Assembly: GCF_021245725.1 (NCBI RefSeq)
Contig: NZ_JAJGSX010000010.1
Location: forward strand, 62,001 to 126,000
Reading direction: 5' to 3'
From: Pseudonocardia sp. TRM90224
GTDB lineage: Bacteria; Actinomycetota; Actinomycetes; Mycobacteriales; Pseudonocardiaceae
Length of the DNA: 64,000 nt
Part shown: positions 14,405 to 24,014 of the stretch, piece after piece
Layout of the letters: each line of letters starts with the position of its first letter
How positions within the stretch are numbered: position 1 is the stretch's first letter
Program-made: the position numbers and the translations under genes
The notes under the pieces: model-generated
The model's input: the letters and a program-made list of their open reading frames with translations, nothing else
Database searches by the model: none
Told to the model about the DNA's origin: nothing

Positions 14405-15826
14405 GTGCCCAGAGCGAGCGCGACGAGGGCCCCCGCCACCCGCGACCAGGCCGATGCCTACCGCTTCGGCCTGCGCCGGATGGAAGCCGCGCTGGTGCGC
14501 GGCGACGCCGTCCCGCTGCACGAGCAGTTGCGGACGCAGCGGCGGGCGGCGTTCGCCGGGGTCGTGCTCGGGCTGCTCGCGATGTGCGGGGTGCTGGTGT
14601 ACGCGAGGTTCGTCCCGGAGCCCGACTGGCGGCGTGCCGACGTCGTCGTCGGGGCCGGATCGGGGGCCTTGTACGTGGTGGCGCACGGGCCCGACCGGCT
14701 CGTCCCGGTGGCCAACCTGCCGGCCGCTCGGCTGGTGCTCGCGGCGTTGCGCGTGGCCGGCGGCACCGGCGCCGACCCGGCCCGCTCGGTTGCCGTCACC
14801 GTGCCCGACGCCGCACTCGACGGGGCGCCGCGCACGCCCGCTGCCGCGGTGGCGGGAGCGTTCGCGGTGCGGCCCGAGGTCTCGATCGTCCCGCGGTGGG
14901 CGGTGTGCGACCGCGTCGACGACGAGGGGCGGCTGCTCACCACGACGGTGGTGGGCGGCGCGGAGCCCGGCGTGCCGGCGCCGGGTGACGGCGTGCTCGT
15001 CAGCGATCCGGAGGGCATGACGTGGCTCGTCACCGCGGGGAGGCGGCACCGGGTCGACACCGGCGACGGACGCCTGCTCGCCACGTTCGGCCTGACCAGG
15101 AGGGTCCCGCGGGCGGTTGCGCCCGGCCTGCTCTCGGCCGTCGCGGAAGGGGCGGCGCTGGCCACCCCGGTGGTGGCGGGGCGCGGCAAGCCGGCCGCCG
15201 ACCCTCGGCACGGCCGGGTCGGCGACGTGGTCGTCATGCGTCCGGTCGGGGCGCCCGCGCGCTACTTCGCGGTGCTGGCCGGAGGGCTGCAGGAGGTGCC
15301 GGTCGGTGTTGCGGAGCTGCTCAGGGTGGCGGCGGGCGGCAAGGAGCCCCGGGAGCTCGACGGTGCGGTGCTCGCGAACGCGACGTTCGTCGACGAGCTG
15401 CCGGTCGCCGGGTGGCCCGCGGCGGCACCGCGGATCAGGGACGCCGCAGATGCGCCGGTGCTGTGCTGGACCTGGGACGGGGCCGGGCCCGCCGAAGGCG
15501 ACGTGTGGGTCGGCGCGCAGGTGCCCGGCCCGCCCGGCGTGGCGGCGGTGCTGCTGGCGCAGGCCGACGGCGGCGGGGAACGTGTGGACGAGGTGGTGGT
15601 CGGGGCCGGCGGGGCCGTCCACTCGACGGCCCCCGGGCGGACGCCGGGCTCGGGGCCGCGGTGGCTGGTGTCGAGCAGCGGTGTCGGCTACGGCGTCGCG
15701 GACGTCTCCACGGCCGATGCGCTGGGGCTCGTCCCTACATCCCCCGCGCCCGAGGCGGCGCTGCGGCTGCTGCCGTCCGGCCCGCTGCTCGACGTCGCCA
15801 CCGCGGCAAGCGTCGTCGACGGCTGA
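14405..15826 (+). CDS. eccB: ESX-4 type VII secretion protein EccB
   Basis: 473 residues. The N-terminal cytosolic segment (RDQADAYRFGLRRMEAALVR) and the single membrane helix near residues 45-65 (AAFAGVVLGLLAMCGVLVYA) precede a large periplasmic repeat domain, as in EccB, a core component of the ESX membrane complex. Gene order and orientation (eccB, then convergent mycP-eccD, then eccC onward) match the mycobacterial ESX-4 locus. The GTG at 14405 appears leaderless. No EccE gene is present, as is usual for ESX-4. Confidence 0.92.
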   Translation: MPRASATRAPATRDQADAYRFGLRRMEAALVRGDAVPLHEQLRTQRRAAFAGVVLGLLAMCGVLVYARFVPEPDWRRADVVVGAGSGALYVVAHGPDRLVPVANLPAARLVLAALRVAGGTGADPARSVAVTVPDAALDGAPRTPAAAVAGAFAVRPEVSIVPRWAVCDRVDDEGRLLTTTVVGGAEPGVPAPGDGVLVSDPEGMTWLVTAGRRHRVDTGDGRLLATFGLTRRVPRAVAPGLLSAVAEGAALATPVVAGRGKPAADPRHGRVGDVVVMRPVGAPARYFAVLAGGLQEVPVGVAELLRVAAGGKEPRELDGAVLANATFVDELPVAGWPAAAPRIRDAADAPVLCWTWDGAGPAEGDVWVGAQVPGPPGVAAVLLAQADGGGERVDEVVVGAGGAVHSTAPGRTPGSGPRWLVSSSGVGYGVADVSTADALGLVPTSPAPEAALRLLPSGPLLDVATAASVVDG

Positions 15827-15828
15827 AG

Positions 15829-15893
15829 TTCCCCACCGTTTTGGGTGGATGCGCGCCGAAAGGCGCGCAAGTGCCCCAAAACGGTGGGGAAGT
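15829..15893. terminator. Bidirectional terminator between eccB and mycP
   Basis: CCCCACCGTTTTGGG (15831-15845) pairs with CCCAAAACGGTGGGG (15875-15889), and an inner GCGCGCC-GAAA-GGCGCGC stem caps it. The A and T runs in the stem suit termination in both directions. Confidence 0.8.
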
Positions 15894-15898
15894 TCGGG

Positions 15899-17128
15899 TC
15901 AGCGGCGGCGGGTGCGGGTGGCGGCCAGCGTCGCGGCGCCGACGAGCGCGGCGACGGCGATCAGCTCGGCCGGTTGTTGCGCCGGCGCCGGCTGCGGTGG
16001 GGTGCCCGCATCGAGCCGGGCGACCGGGAGTTGCGTCGGTGCGGCGGTTGCGGGGAGGACGGCGGTCAGCGCGGCGACCGGGTCGATCACGCCGTGGCCC
16101 ACCCGGTCGTCCCGGCCGCCGGGTGGGCGCCGCGCGGTCTCGACGATCCGCTCGGCGACACCGGCGGCGTCGAGCTCGGGGAAGCGTTCCCTGATCAGCG
16201 CTGCCAACCCGGCCACCCACGGGGTGGCGAAGCTCGTGCCGGTGACGTTGCGGGTGGTCGTGCCGCCGCCGACGGCGAGGGACCGCAGGCCCGTGCCCGG
16301 CGCCGCGACGTCCACCCAGGCGCCGGGCACCGTGAACGGCGCCGGCTCGTCGTCGGGATCGACGGCGCCCACCGTGATCAGCGCGGATCCGTACCAGCCG
16401 GGCAGCGCAACCTGGTCGGGGGAGCCGGCTGCGCAGCCGCCCACGTCGACGTTGCCAGCGGCCGCGACGACCACGACGTCGGAACGAACGGCGTGCCGCA
16501 GCGCCGCATGCAGCGGATCGCCGAGATCCCCGGCCTGCGCGGCGGGGAGGCAGAGCGCTTCGGAGATGTTGATGACGGTCGCACCCTCCCGGACCGCGAG
16601 CACCACGGCGTCCGCGAGCGTCTGCGCGGATCCCGGCCGCTGCGCCGTGCCGTCCGGGCCCGCGACCGTGAACTCCTGGCTGGAGTGCCGGATCGACAGC
16701 AGCCGCGCGGCCGGCGCCATCCCGACGACCCGGTCGCCGCCGGCGCCGTTCGCGGCGAGGATCCCGGCAACGGCGGTCCCGTGGCCGTCGCAGTCGTCCA
16801 GCCCGTCGCCGCCGGCGATGTAGTCACCACCGCCGCGCAGCCGGTCGCCGAGCTGCGGGTGCGGGGCCACGCCGGTGTCGATCACGGCGATGAGCTGGCC
16901 CTTCCCCTTGGCCAGCCGGTGCGCGGCGCCCAGCCGCAACCGCTCTGCCACCGGATCGGGACCGTCGTGGGGTTGGGCGGCCCACGGTGTGCACCGCGGG
17001 GGCGCGAGCAACCCGGCTGCCGGTCCCGGCCGGTGGCCCGGCGGCGGCTGCGAACGCACCGGCGGCGGCTCCGGCGGCGGCGCCAGCAGCGCCAGCGCAA
17101 CCGCCGCGGCGCACCAGGCACTTCTCAC
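15899..17128 (-). CDS. mycP: ESX-4 mycosin, subtilisin-like serine protease
   Basis: 409 residues. A short N-terminal hydrophobic signal (residues 5-16) is followed by a proline-rich segment and an S8 protease domain. The catalytic triad is Asp84 (AVIDTGVAP), His116 (DGHGTAVAGI) and Ser299 (GTSFATPW). A C-terminal membrane anchor (about 388-405) ends in TRTRRR. Mycosins are bound to the outer face of the cytoplasmic membrane and stabilise or process the ESX machinery. The GTG at 17128 overlaps the eccD stop by GTGA. A longer upstream open frame is a shadow of eccD. Confidence 0.93.
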   Translation of the reverse strand: MRSAWCAAAVALALLAPPPEPPPVRSQPPPGHRPGPAAGLLAPPRCTPWAAQPHDGPDPVAERLRLGAAHRLAKGKGQLIAVIDTGVAPHPQLGDRLRGGGDYIAGGDGLDDCDGHGTAVAGILAANGAGGDRVVGMAPAARLLSIRHSSQEFTVAGPDGTAQRPGSAQTLADAVVLAVREGATVINISEALCLPAAQAGDLGDPLHAALRHAVRSDVVVVAAAGNVDVGGCAAGSPDQVALPGWYGSALITVGAVDPDDEPAPFTVPGAWVDVAAPGTGLRSLAVGGGTTTRNVTGTSFATPWVAGLAALIRERFPELDAAGVAERIVETARRPPGGRDDRVGHGVIDPVAALTAVLPATAAPTQLPVARLDAGTPPQPAPAQQPAELIAVAALVGAATLAATRTRRR

Positions 17129-18495
17129 AGCCCGCGGACGATGCGGTAGAGGTCCATCGCGGCGAGCGCCAGCGGAACGGCCGCGGCGACGAGCAGCCCT
17201 TCGGCGAGGTCGGTGGCGCGGCGCAGCACCGGCGAACCGGGCACCCGCGCTCGCCCGAGCGCTAGAAGAGCCGCGCCGAGCGCCGTGAGCAGGACGAAGG
17301 CGACGGTGGGCAGCGCGTCCGGCCCGCCCAAGGCGGCGGCGACCAGCAGGCCGGTGAGCCCTGTTGCGATCGCCGCGACCAGCGACGCCCGCGCCGGCGC
17401 CGCATCGGCGTATCCGCGGCTGCGCAGAGCCAGCACCACCACTGTGACCAGCGCGAACGCCGGCCCGGCCCAGCTGCTCGCGGTCGCGGCGACCAGCGCA
17501 CCCAGCCCGGCGGCAGCGGCGCAGCCGCCGACGAGACCGGCGAGGTAGCCGCGCGCGAGGTCGGCCCGCTCGGCCAGTTCCGCGGGCGGCAGCAGGTCCT
17601 GCGCGGCATCGGCGTCGACGAGCTCCGTCCCCTCTGTCGGCACGAGGGGCCGCGGCAGGCCGGCCAACCGGATCGCGGCCCGCGGCAGCACCGCACCTGC
17701 GACGAGCGCGGCCGCTGCCACCCCGGCCGCGGCCGCCGCGGGCTGCCCGCCGAACCGCATCGCGACGATGCCGACCGCGCAGCACCCCGCCGCGACCACG
17801 ATCCCGACCAGCGCCGGCGCGATCACCCTGAGCACGACCTGCGCGATCGCGGCGACGGTGCCGGCGGCCCCCACCGCGGTCAGCAGCGCCGCGCCGGTCG
17901 GGACCTGCAGCAACGTCCAGCCGCCCGCCCCCGCGAGCGGCACCGCGGCCAGCGCCGCGGTGCGCGCGGCGAGCGCCGTGACCTCGGCTTCGACAAGGGG
18001 TGCGGGATGCCGCACTTGACGCAACACCAACCCGATGCAGCCGGCGGCACCGAGCCACGCGAGGCCGCTCGCGATCGCGGCACCCGGGCCGGCGGCCGCG
18101 AGCGTCGCGGCCGCGCCGGCGGCGAGCACGAGCACGGCGGCCGCGCCGAAGCGGCGGTCCCCGAGCCCGCCCCGGCCCGCGGTCGCCGCCACCGCGACCA
18201 CCGGATCGTCGAAGACCGGAGGCGGCGGCGGGCTCGTCAGCGGCGCCAGCCGTAGCTGCTCCCCGTCCAGCACACCCAGCTCACCAAGGGTCGCCGCAGG
18301 TGGGAGCGGCCCGCCGGCCGCTCCGCTGAGCTGCCACGGCAGCGGCCGCATCGCGTTGCTGCGCGGCTCGCCCACCAGCTCCATCACCATCGGTACCAGC
18401 TCGGCGACCGGTACGTCGGCCGGCAGCGCGACGTCGACCCGGGCGCGCGGGGCGAGCACCGTGAGCCGGCAGTAGTAGTGCTGTTCCCGTGTCAC
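17125..18495 (-). CDS. eccD: ESX-4 type VII secretion integral membrane protein EccD
   Basis: 456 residues from the GTG at 18495, which has GGAGG a few bases upstream; an ATG at 18537 would add 14 residues. Residues about 1-80 are the ubiquitin-like YukD domain (CRLTVLAPRARVDVALPADV, PLPWQLSGAAGG). About eleven hydrophobic segments follow and form the transmembrane channel region of the ESX complex. It is co-transcribed with mycP. The 24-nt element at 18555-18578 lies 59 bp upstream in the same orientation as at eccB. Confidence 0.92.
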   Translation of the reverse strand: MTREQHYYCRLTVLAPRARVDVALPADVPVAELVPMVMELVGEPRSNAMRPLPWQLSGAAGGPLPPAATLGELGVLDGEQLRLAPLTSPPPPPVFDDPVVAVAATAGRGGLGDRRFGAAAVLVLAAGAAATLAAAGPGAAIASGLAWLGAAGCIGLVLRQVRHPAPLVEAEVTALAARTAALAAVPLAGAGGWTLLQVPTGAALLTAVGAAGTVAAIAQVVLRVIAPALVGIVVAAGCCAVGIVAMRFGGQPAAAAAGVAAAALVAGAVLPRAAIRLAGLPRPLVPTEGTELVDADAAQDLLPPAELAERADLARGYLAGLVGGCAAAAGLGALVAATASSWAGPAFALVTVVVLALRSRGYADAAPARASLVAAIATGLTGLLVAAALGGPDALPTVAFVLLTALGAALLALGRARVPGSPVLRRATDLAEGLLVAAAVPLALAAMDLYRIVRGL

Positions 18496-18554
18496 GGACG
18501 CCTCCGAGAGCAGTCGAGGGACGGGCGATCGGAGCATCGCAAGCAGGCCCGTGA

Positions 18555-18578
18555 TCCCGTGGGCGTTCGGGAGAACTC
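18555..18578 (-). promoter_or_regulatory. 24-nt ESX-4 element, copy 2 (before eccD)
   Basis: Read on the minus strand this is identical over 24 nt to 14352-14375. It lies in the eccD/eccC divergent spacer and points towards eccD. Confidence 0.6.
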
Positions 18579-18622
18579 GTCCGACTTTCCGCGATCGGCC
18601 ACGAACTGTCGGTGGGCGTGCC

Positions 18623-18628
18623 TAGCAT
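18623..18628 (+). promoter_or_regulatory. Candidate -10 box TAGCAT of eccC
   Basis: TAGCAT in the context CTAGCATCGG resembles the eccB box TTAGCGTCGG. It would give a leader of about 20 nt with a GGAGGGAGG ribosome-binding site. Confidence 0.4.
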
Positions 18629-18655
18629 CGGTCCACGGTGGAGGGAGGTGTCCAC

Positions 18656-21600
18656 ATGGCATCCGTGGGAGTGGTACGACGACGGCGGGACGTGCCGCGC
18701 CCGCCGGGTGGCGAGCTGCTGGTCGAGCCGCCGCCCGAGCCGGAACGCCTGGTGCCCGGCGGGATCCTCGCGCGGCTGCTGCCGGTCGTCGTGCTCGCCG
18801 GGTCCGTCGGCTTCGTCGTGCTGTTCGCGGCGGAGAACCCGTCGTCGCTGCTGTTCGGGGGCATGATCGCGCTCTCGACGGTGGGCATGCTGATGGGCGG
18901 CTCGTCCCGCGGCGGCGGCAACCGCTCCGCCGGCATCGACGAGGACCGCCGCGACTACCTGCGCTACCTCGGGGTGCTGCGCGAGCGGGTCGCGGAGATC
19001 GCCGCCGCGCAGCGCGCCGCCGGGCAGGCCGTGCACCCCGATCCGGCGGCGTGGCCCGCCGTCCTCGCGGCGGGCCGGCTGTGGGAACGACGACCGGCCG
19101 ATCCCGACTTCGCGCACCTGCGCATCGGGGTCGGCAGCCAACGGCTCGCGACCCGCCTCGTCGCCCCGCACACCGGGCCCGTCGAGGACATCGAGCCGGT
19201 GGCCGCGCTCGCGCTGCGCCGCTTCCTGCTCGGGCACTCGGTAGTGCCGGAGCTGCCGGTCGCACTCTCGTTGCGCTCGACGTCGGCCGTCTGGCTCGAA
19301 CCGGCGGAGGGCGCGGGGATGCCGCAGGTCAGAGGCCTCACGCGGGCGATGGTGGCGCAGTACGCGCTGTGGCACAGCCCGGCCGACGCACTGCTCGCGG
19401 TCGTCGCGCCGCCGCACCTGATGTCGCAGTGGGAATGGGTCAAATGGCTCCCGCACAGCGCGCACCCCCGGCGGACCGACGCCGTCGGGCCGCTCCGGAT
19501 GATCACCTCCGACCTCGACGACGTGCGCAGGTGGCTGCTACCCGAGCTCGCGGGCCGGCCCCAGGGCCCCGGCATGGGTGAGCCGCACGTGCTCGTCGTC
19601 GTCGACGGCGTGCCCGATGCGCCGGGTCCGTGGGCGGCCGCCGCCGGGGTCAGCGTGCTCAGGGTCGGCGACCAGCAGCGCAGGGCGGCGCCGTCGGTGG
19701 TCCGGCTGCGGGTCGACAGCCACAGCATCGTCCGCAGCGGCGGGCACGACGCCGTGCCCGTCCGGATCGGCCGTCCCGACGGCATCTGCGCCGCCGAGGC
19801 GCTCGCGCTGGCCCGCCGGATCGCCCGCTACCGGCCGGCCGGCAGCGAGCCGGACGACGAGCACGGTCCCGGCGCGGTGCTCGACCTGCCTGCGCTGCTG
19901 CGGCTGCGCCCCGGGCAGGGCGGCATCGTCGAGCTGCGCAGCCGCTGGGCGGGGCCGGGTGAGCAGCTGCGGGTGCCGATCGGCGTCGACGAGCACGGTG
20001 GGGTCGTCACGCTCGACCTGAAGGAGGCCGCGCTCGGCGGCAGCGGGCCCCACGGGCTGTGCGTCGGCGCCACCGGCTCGGGGAAGAGCGAGCTGCTGCG
20101 CACGCTCGTGCTCGGGCTGGTCGCGACGCACTCGCCCGCGGAGCTCAACCTCGTGCTCGTCGACTTCAAGGGCGGCGCGACCTTCCTCGGGATGGCCGGG
20201 CTGCCGCACGTCTCCGCCGTGATCACGAACCTCGCGGACGAGCTGGCGCTCGTCGATCGGATGGCCGACGCACTGGCCGGCGAGATCACGCGGCGGCAGG
20301 AGATCCTGCGCTCCGCGGGCAACCTGGTCGGGGTCGGCGAGTACGCCGCCGCACGCAGGGCGGGCGCCGAGCTGCCGCCGCTGCCGGCGTTGTTCGTCGT
20401 CGTCGACGAGTTCTCCGAGCTGCTCGCGCAGCGCCCGGAGCTGATCGACCTGCTGGTGACGATCGGGCGGCTCGGCCGCTCGCTGGGCATCCACCTGCTG
20501 CTCGCGTCCCAACGGCTGGAGGAGGGGCGGCTGCGCGGGCTCGAGTCGCACCTCTCCTACCGGATCGCGCTGCGGACGTTCTCCGCGGCGGAGTCGCGTG
20601 CCGTGCTGGGTGTGCCCGACGCGCACCAGCTGCCGTCCGCGCCGGGCTCGGCGTTCCTCGCGACCGGCACCGACGAGCTCGTCCGGTTCCGCGCCGCCTA
20701 CGTGTCCGGGCCGGGTGCCTCGGCTGCACCCGCAGGCAGCCGTGGCGCGGCTCGCCGGCGGGCACACCGGTTCGGGGCCGCGTTCGTCCCGATGGTCGAC
20801 GAGCGGCCCGACACCGCCGGAGCCGCCGGAGCGGACACCGGCGATCTCCCTGGGCCCACCGTGATCGAGCCAACTGTGATCGAGACGGTCACCGCGGCGC
20901 TCGCGGGCGACGGTCCGCCCGCCCACCGGGTGTGGCTGCCGCCGCTCGACGCTCCGCCCCCGCTCGACGAGGTGCTTGCCGAGTTCGGCACCGGCGGGCG
21001 GCTCACGGTCGCGATCGGCCTCGTCGACCGGCCCTACCAGCAGCGACGCGACCCGTTGCCGATCGACCTCGGCGGGGCTTCCGGCCACCTCGCCGTGGTC
21101 GGCGGGCCGCGCGCCGGCAAGTCGAGCGCGCTCGCCAGCACCGTGCTCGCGCTCGCGCTCACCCACGAGCCGTCGGAGCTGGGTGTGCACGTGCTCGACT
21201 TCGGCGGCGGGTCGCTGGCAGCGCTCGCAGGGCTGCCGCACGTCGGCACGGTCGCCGACCGCCAGCAGGTCGAGCTGGTCCGCCGGACGGTCGCGGAGTT
21301 CGTGGCCGCCTTGTCGCGCAGGGAACGCCTGTTCCGCGAGGCCGGGCTCGGGTCGGTCGAAGCCTTCCGGGCGCGCCGCGCGGCAGGCGACTTCGCCGAG
21401 GAGCCCGCAACCGACCTGCTGCTCGTCGTCGACGGGTACCTCACCCTGCGCGGGGAGTTCGACCAGCTGGAGGCGCGGCTGCTCCCGCTCGCGACGCAGG
21501 GCCTCGCCTACGGCTTGCACCTCGTGGTGTCCGCCAGCCGCTGGAGCGAGCTGCGCCCGGCGCTGAAGGACATGCTCGGCGGGCGGCTCGAGCTGCGGCT

Positions 21601-22552
21601 CGGCGAGCCTGCCGAGTCGGAGGTCGATCGCAGGCGCGCCCAGGCGGTCCCGGCCCGTCCGGGGCACGGCCTCGCGCCCGACGGCGCCGCGATGGTGGTT
21701 GCGGCACCGCGAGCGGCGACCGGGGACGTCGGCGCGCTCGTCGCGATGATCGCGCAGCAGCACGCCGGGGCGGGGTTCGGGCCGGTCCGGTTGCTGCCGG
21801 AGCTGGTGGAGCCCGCGCAGCTGCCGCCGGCCGCTCCCGGCGCGAAGGGCATCCCGATCGGCATCGACGAGGAGCGAATGGAGCGGGTCGAGCTCGACTT
21901 CACCACCGAACCGCACCTGCTGTGCTTCGCCGATGCGGAGAGCGGCAAGACCTCCCTCCTGCGGCTCGTCGCAGCCGGCCTCGTCGTGGCGCACCCGCCG
22001 GAGGAGGCCAGGATCGTGCTGGTCGACCACCGCCGGACGATGCTCGGCGTCGTCCCCGATTCGCACCTCATCGGCTACGCGGCATCGTCGGAGACCACGT
22101 CGGCGGCGGCCGCCGAGGTGGCCGAGGCGCTGCGCCGCAGGCTGCCCTCGCCCGACGTCACCCCACGTGAGCTGCGCGAACGCAGCTGGTGGTCCGGGCC
22201 GGAGGTCTACGTGCTCGTCGACGACTACGACCTCGTAGCCAACGGCGGCGCCGCACACCCGTTGCATGCGCTGGTCGAGTTCCTGCCGCAGGCGAAGGAC
22301 GTCGGGCTGCACGTCGTTGTGGCCAGGCGGTGCGGGGGAGCGGGCCGGGCGATGTTCGACCCCCTGCTCGGTCGCCTGCGTGAGCTCGGCGCGCCGGGGA
22401 TCGTGATGAACGGCAGCGCGGAGGAGGGCGCGCTGGTCGGGGCGGTCAAACCGACGCCGCAGGTGCCGGGCCGGGGCACCCTCGTCGACCGCAGGCGGGG
22501 CGCGCGCAGGCTGCAGCTGGCCTGGTTGCCCGACGACGTTCCGGTGGGGTGA
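18656..22552 (+). CDS. eccC: ESX-4 type VII secretion ATPase EccC
   Basis: 1298 residues, a single fused EccCa/EccCb chain. Two membrane helices lie near 41-58 and 65-81, followed by three FtsK/SpoIIIE ATPase domains. Walker A motifs are GATGSGKS (about 471), GGPRAGKSS (about 815) and ADAESGKTS (about 1091). The first domain has a full Walker B (LFVVVDEFSE, near 580), while the second (LLLVVDGYLTL) lacks the catalytic glutamate and the third has VLVDDYDL. This ATPase recognises and drives export of the WXG100 substrates. The ATG at 18656 follows GGAGGGAGG. Its stop overlaps the next gene. Confidence 0.95.
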   Translation: MASVGVVRRRRDVPRPPGGELLVEPPPEPERLVPGGILARLLPVVVLAGSVGFVVLFAAENPSSLLFGGMIALSTVGMLMGGSSRGGGNRSAGIDEDRRDYLRYLGVLRERVAEIAAAQRAAGQAVHPDPAAWPAVLAAGRLWERRPADPDFAHLRIGVGSQRLATRLVAPHTGPVEDIEPVAALALRRFLLGHSVVPELPVALSLRSTSAVWLEPAEGAGMPQVRGLTRAMVAQYALWHSPADALLAVVAPPHLMSQWEWVKWLPHSAHPRRTDAVGPLRMITSDLDDVRRWLLPELAGRPQGPGMGEPHVLVVVDGVPDAPGPWAAAAGVSVLRVGDQQRRAAPSVVRLRVDSHSIVRSGGHDAVPVRIGRPDGICAAEALALARRIARYRPAGSEPDDEHGPGAVLDLPALLRLRPGQGGIVELRSRWAGPGEQLRVPIGVDEHGGVVTLDLKEAALGGSGPHGLCVGATGSGKSELLRTLVLGLVATHSPAELNLVLVDFKGGATFLGMAGLPHVSAVITNLADELALVDRMADALAGEITRRQEILRSAGNLVGVGEYAAARRAGAELPPLPALFVVVDEFSELLAQRPELIDLLVTIGRLGRSLGIHLLLASQRLEEGRLRGLESHLSYRIALRTFSAAESRAVLGVPDAHQLPSAPGSAFLATGTDELVRFRAAYVSGPGASAAPAGSRGAARRRAHRFGAAFVPMVDERPDTAGAAGADTGDLPGPTVIEPTVIETVTAALAGDGPPAHRVWLPPLDAPPPLDEVLAEFGTGGRLTVAIGLVDRPYQQRRDPLPIDLGGASGHLAVVGGPRAGKSSALASTVLALALTHEPSELGVHVLDFGGGSLAALAGLPHVGTVADRQQVELVRRTVAEFVAALSRRERLFREAGLGSVEAFRARRAAGDFAEEPATDLLLVVDGYLTLRGEFDQLEARLLPLATQGLAYGLHLVVSASRWSELRPALKDMLGGRLELRLGEPAESEVDRRRAQAVPARPGHGLAPDGAAMVVAAPRAATGDVGALVAMIAQQHAGAGFGPVRLLPELVEPAQLPPAAPGAKGIPIGIDEERMERVELDFTTEPHLLCFADAESGKTSLLRLVAAGLVVAHPPEEARIVLVDHRRTMLGVVPDSHLIGYAASSETTSAAAAEVAEALRRRLPSPDVTPRELRERSWWSGPEVYVLVDDYDLVANGGAAHPLHALVEFLPQAKDVGLHVVVARRCGGAGRAMFDPLLGRLRELGAPGIVMNGSAEEGALVGAVKPTPQVPGRGTLVDRRRGARRLQLAWLPDDVPVG

Positions 22553-23895
22553 ACGTGCCGGCGGCGCGGGTTGCCCTGCAGGTCGGCTCGACCGGGATCC
22601 GCGTCGCCGCGAGGGGGTTCGGCGGCCCGCCGTGGGTGGCCGACGCGGCGCAGTGGGGTGAGCCGGCCGACGTGCTCGCCGAGCTGTTCGGCAGTTCCCC
22701 TGCCGACGCCCTGCTCGTGCACTCCTGCCGGCGGGGACCCGCCGGGTCGGGGTGGGGCACGACCCTTCCCGCTCCGGTGGCTGCCGCGATGGGCGCCGGG
22801 GCCGATGGTGGGGTGCGGGCCGTGCTCGACGTCGGTGCGACGGGCGCGGAGGCGGCCGTGGTCGAGGGTGGGCGGGTGCTCGCCGCACGCAGTGGCGATG
22901 CCGGCGGCGACCGCCTCGACGATGCGCTCGTGCAGCTGCTCGACGCCGCAGACGCCGATCGGGCCGAGGTGCGGCGGGTGCGCGAACGGCTCAGCCTGCA
23001 CCCGCGGGCGACCGCCCACCTCGCAGGTGGCGCGGTGCCGGTGACCGCCGAGCGCGCGGCCCAAGTGTTCGCGCCTGTGCTGGACGAGGCGGTGGCGCTG
23101 CTGGCCGGCGTGCACCCGCCTGGCGCGCCCGGTGCTGTCTTGCTGGTCGGCGGGGTGGCGCGCACACCGCTGCTGGCCGAGATGCTCGACGCGGCCGGGT
23201 GGCCGGAAGTGCGGGTGGCCCCGCGCCCGGAGACCGCAGCCGTGTCGGGTGCGCTCCTCGTCCCTGAGAACGGGCTGCCAGCAGCGTCAGTGCCGGTCGG
23301 ACGCGCCGCACCGGAGCGATCCTGGCTGCCGTCTGCGCGGCAGTCCGGAGGATGGCGACGCCGTGGCCGGATCGGGCTCGTCGTCGCAGCGTCCGTAGGC
23401 GGCGCCGGGACGCTGCTCGCCGCCGGCAGCGTGCTCGGCGCGCCGCCGGCTCCGGGCGTCGGGGCGCTCGTGCAGTACGGCTACCGCTTCGACCTCCCCG
23501 CAGGCTGGGCGCACAGTGGCGGGCAGCCGGAGCGCCGCCGCACCGTGCTCACCCCCGCGGCGGCGCCGCTGGGGAGCGATCTGATCGCCGTCGAGCGGTC
23601 CCCGCTCGGCTACGACGCCGCGGCGGAACCCGCCAGGGCAGCCGACGAGCTGCGGGCCGTGTTCGACGCGGCCGTCGCCGCGGGCTCGCCGCTCTCGGGG
23701 TTCGAGCCCGCCGCCGCCTTCGCCGGGCGCACCATCGCCCGCTACCGCGAGCAGGAGCCGCACGGTGTCGTCGACTGGTACGTCGTGCTCGACGGCGACG
23801 CCCAGCTCAGCGTCGGCTGCCGGCACACCGCGGCCGGTGCGGCCGCCGTCCGCGCGGCGTGCGCGAGGGTGGTCGCGTCGCTCACCCGGAGCTGA
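22549..23895 (+). CDS. Type VII secretion-associated protein, Rv3446c family
   Basis: 448 residues. The N-terminal two thirds have an actin/Hsp70-like pattern (DVGATGAEAAVVEGGRVLAA, LLVGGVARTPLLAEML), but the motifs are degenerate. One membrane segment follows near 280-300 (RIGLVVAASVGGAGTLLAAG), then a periplasmic domain (YGYRFDLPAGWAHSG and RYREQEPHGVVDWYVVLDGD) typical of this ESX-4-linked family. The GTG overlaps the eccC stop by GTGA. Its function in secretion is not established. Confidence 0.85.
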   Translation: MNVPAARVALQVGSTGIRVAARGFGGPPWVADAAQWGEPADVLAELFGSSPADALLVHSCRRGPAGSGWGTTLPAPVAAAMGAGADGGVRAVLDVGATGAEAAVVEGGRVLAARSGDAGGDRLDDALVQLLDAADADRAEVRRVRERLSLHPRATAHLAGGAVPVTAERAAQVFAPVLDEAVALLAGVHPPGAPGAVLLVGGVARTPLLAEMLDAAGWPEVRVAPRPETAAVSGALLVPENGLPAASVPVGRAAPERSWLPSARQSGGWRRRGRIGLVVAASVGGAGTLLAAGSVLGAPPAPGVGALVQYGYRFDLPAGWAHSGGQPERRRTVLTPAAAPLGSDLIAVERSPLGYDAAAEPARAADELRAVFDAAVAAGSPLSGFEPAAAFAGRTIARYREQEPHGVVDWYVVLDGDAQLSVGCRHTAAGAAAVRAACARVVASLTRS

Positions 23896-24014
23896 CCGAC
23901 GCGCGACCGTTCACTACTGCAAACGCTTCGCGCGGAACGCCACATCGGGCGACCCCTGCGCTGGCACCGTCATCCACACAGGACGGCGCAGGTGACGAGT
24001 GAGAGGTGATCCTG

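Noticed and set aside
11315..15622. A 1435-codon open frame on the minus strand
   Set aside because: It is antisense to several clear genes (deaminase, oxygenase, TetR, MFS, eccB), and its product is low-complexity Arg/Pro/His/Gly sequence typical of shadow frames in GC-rich DNA.
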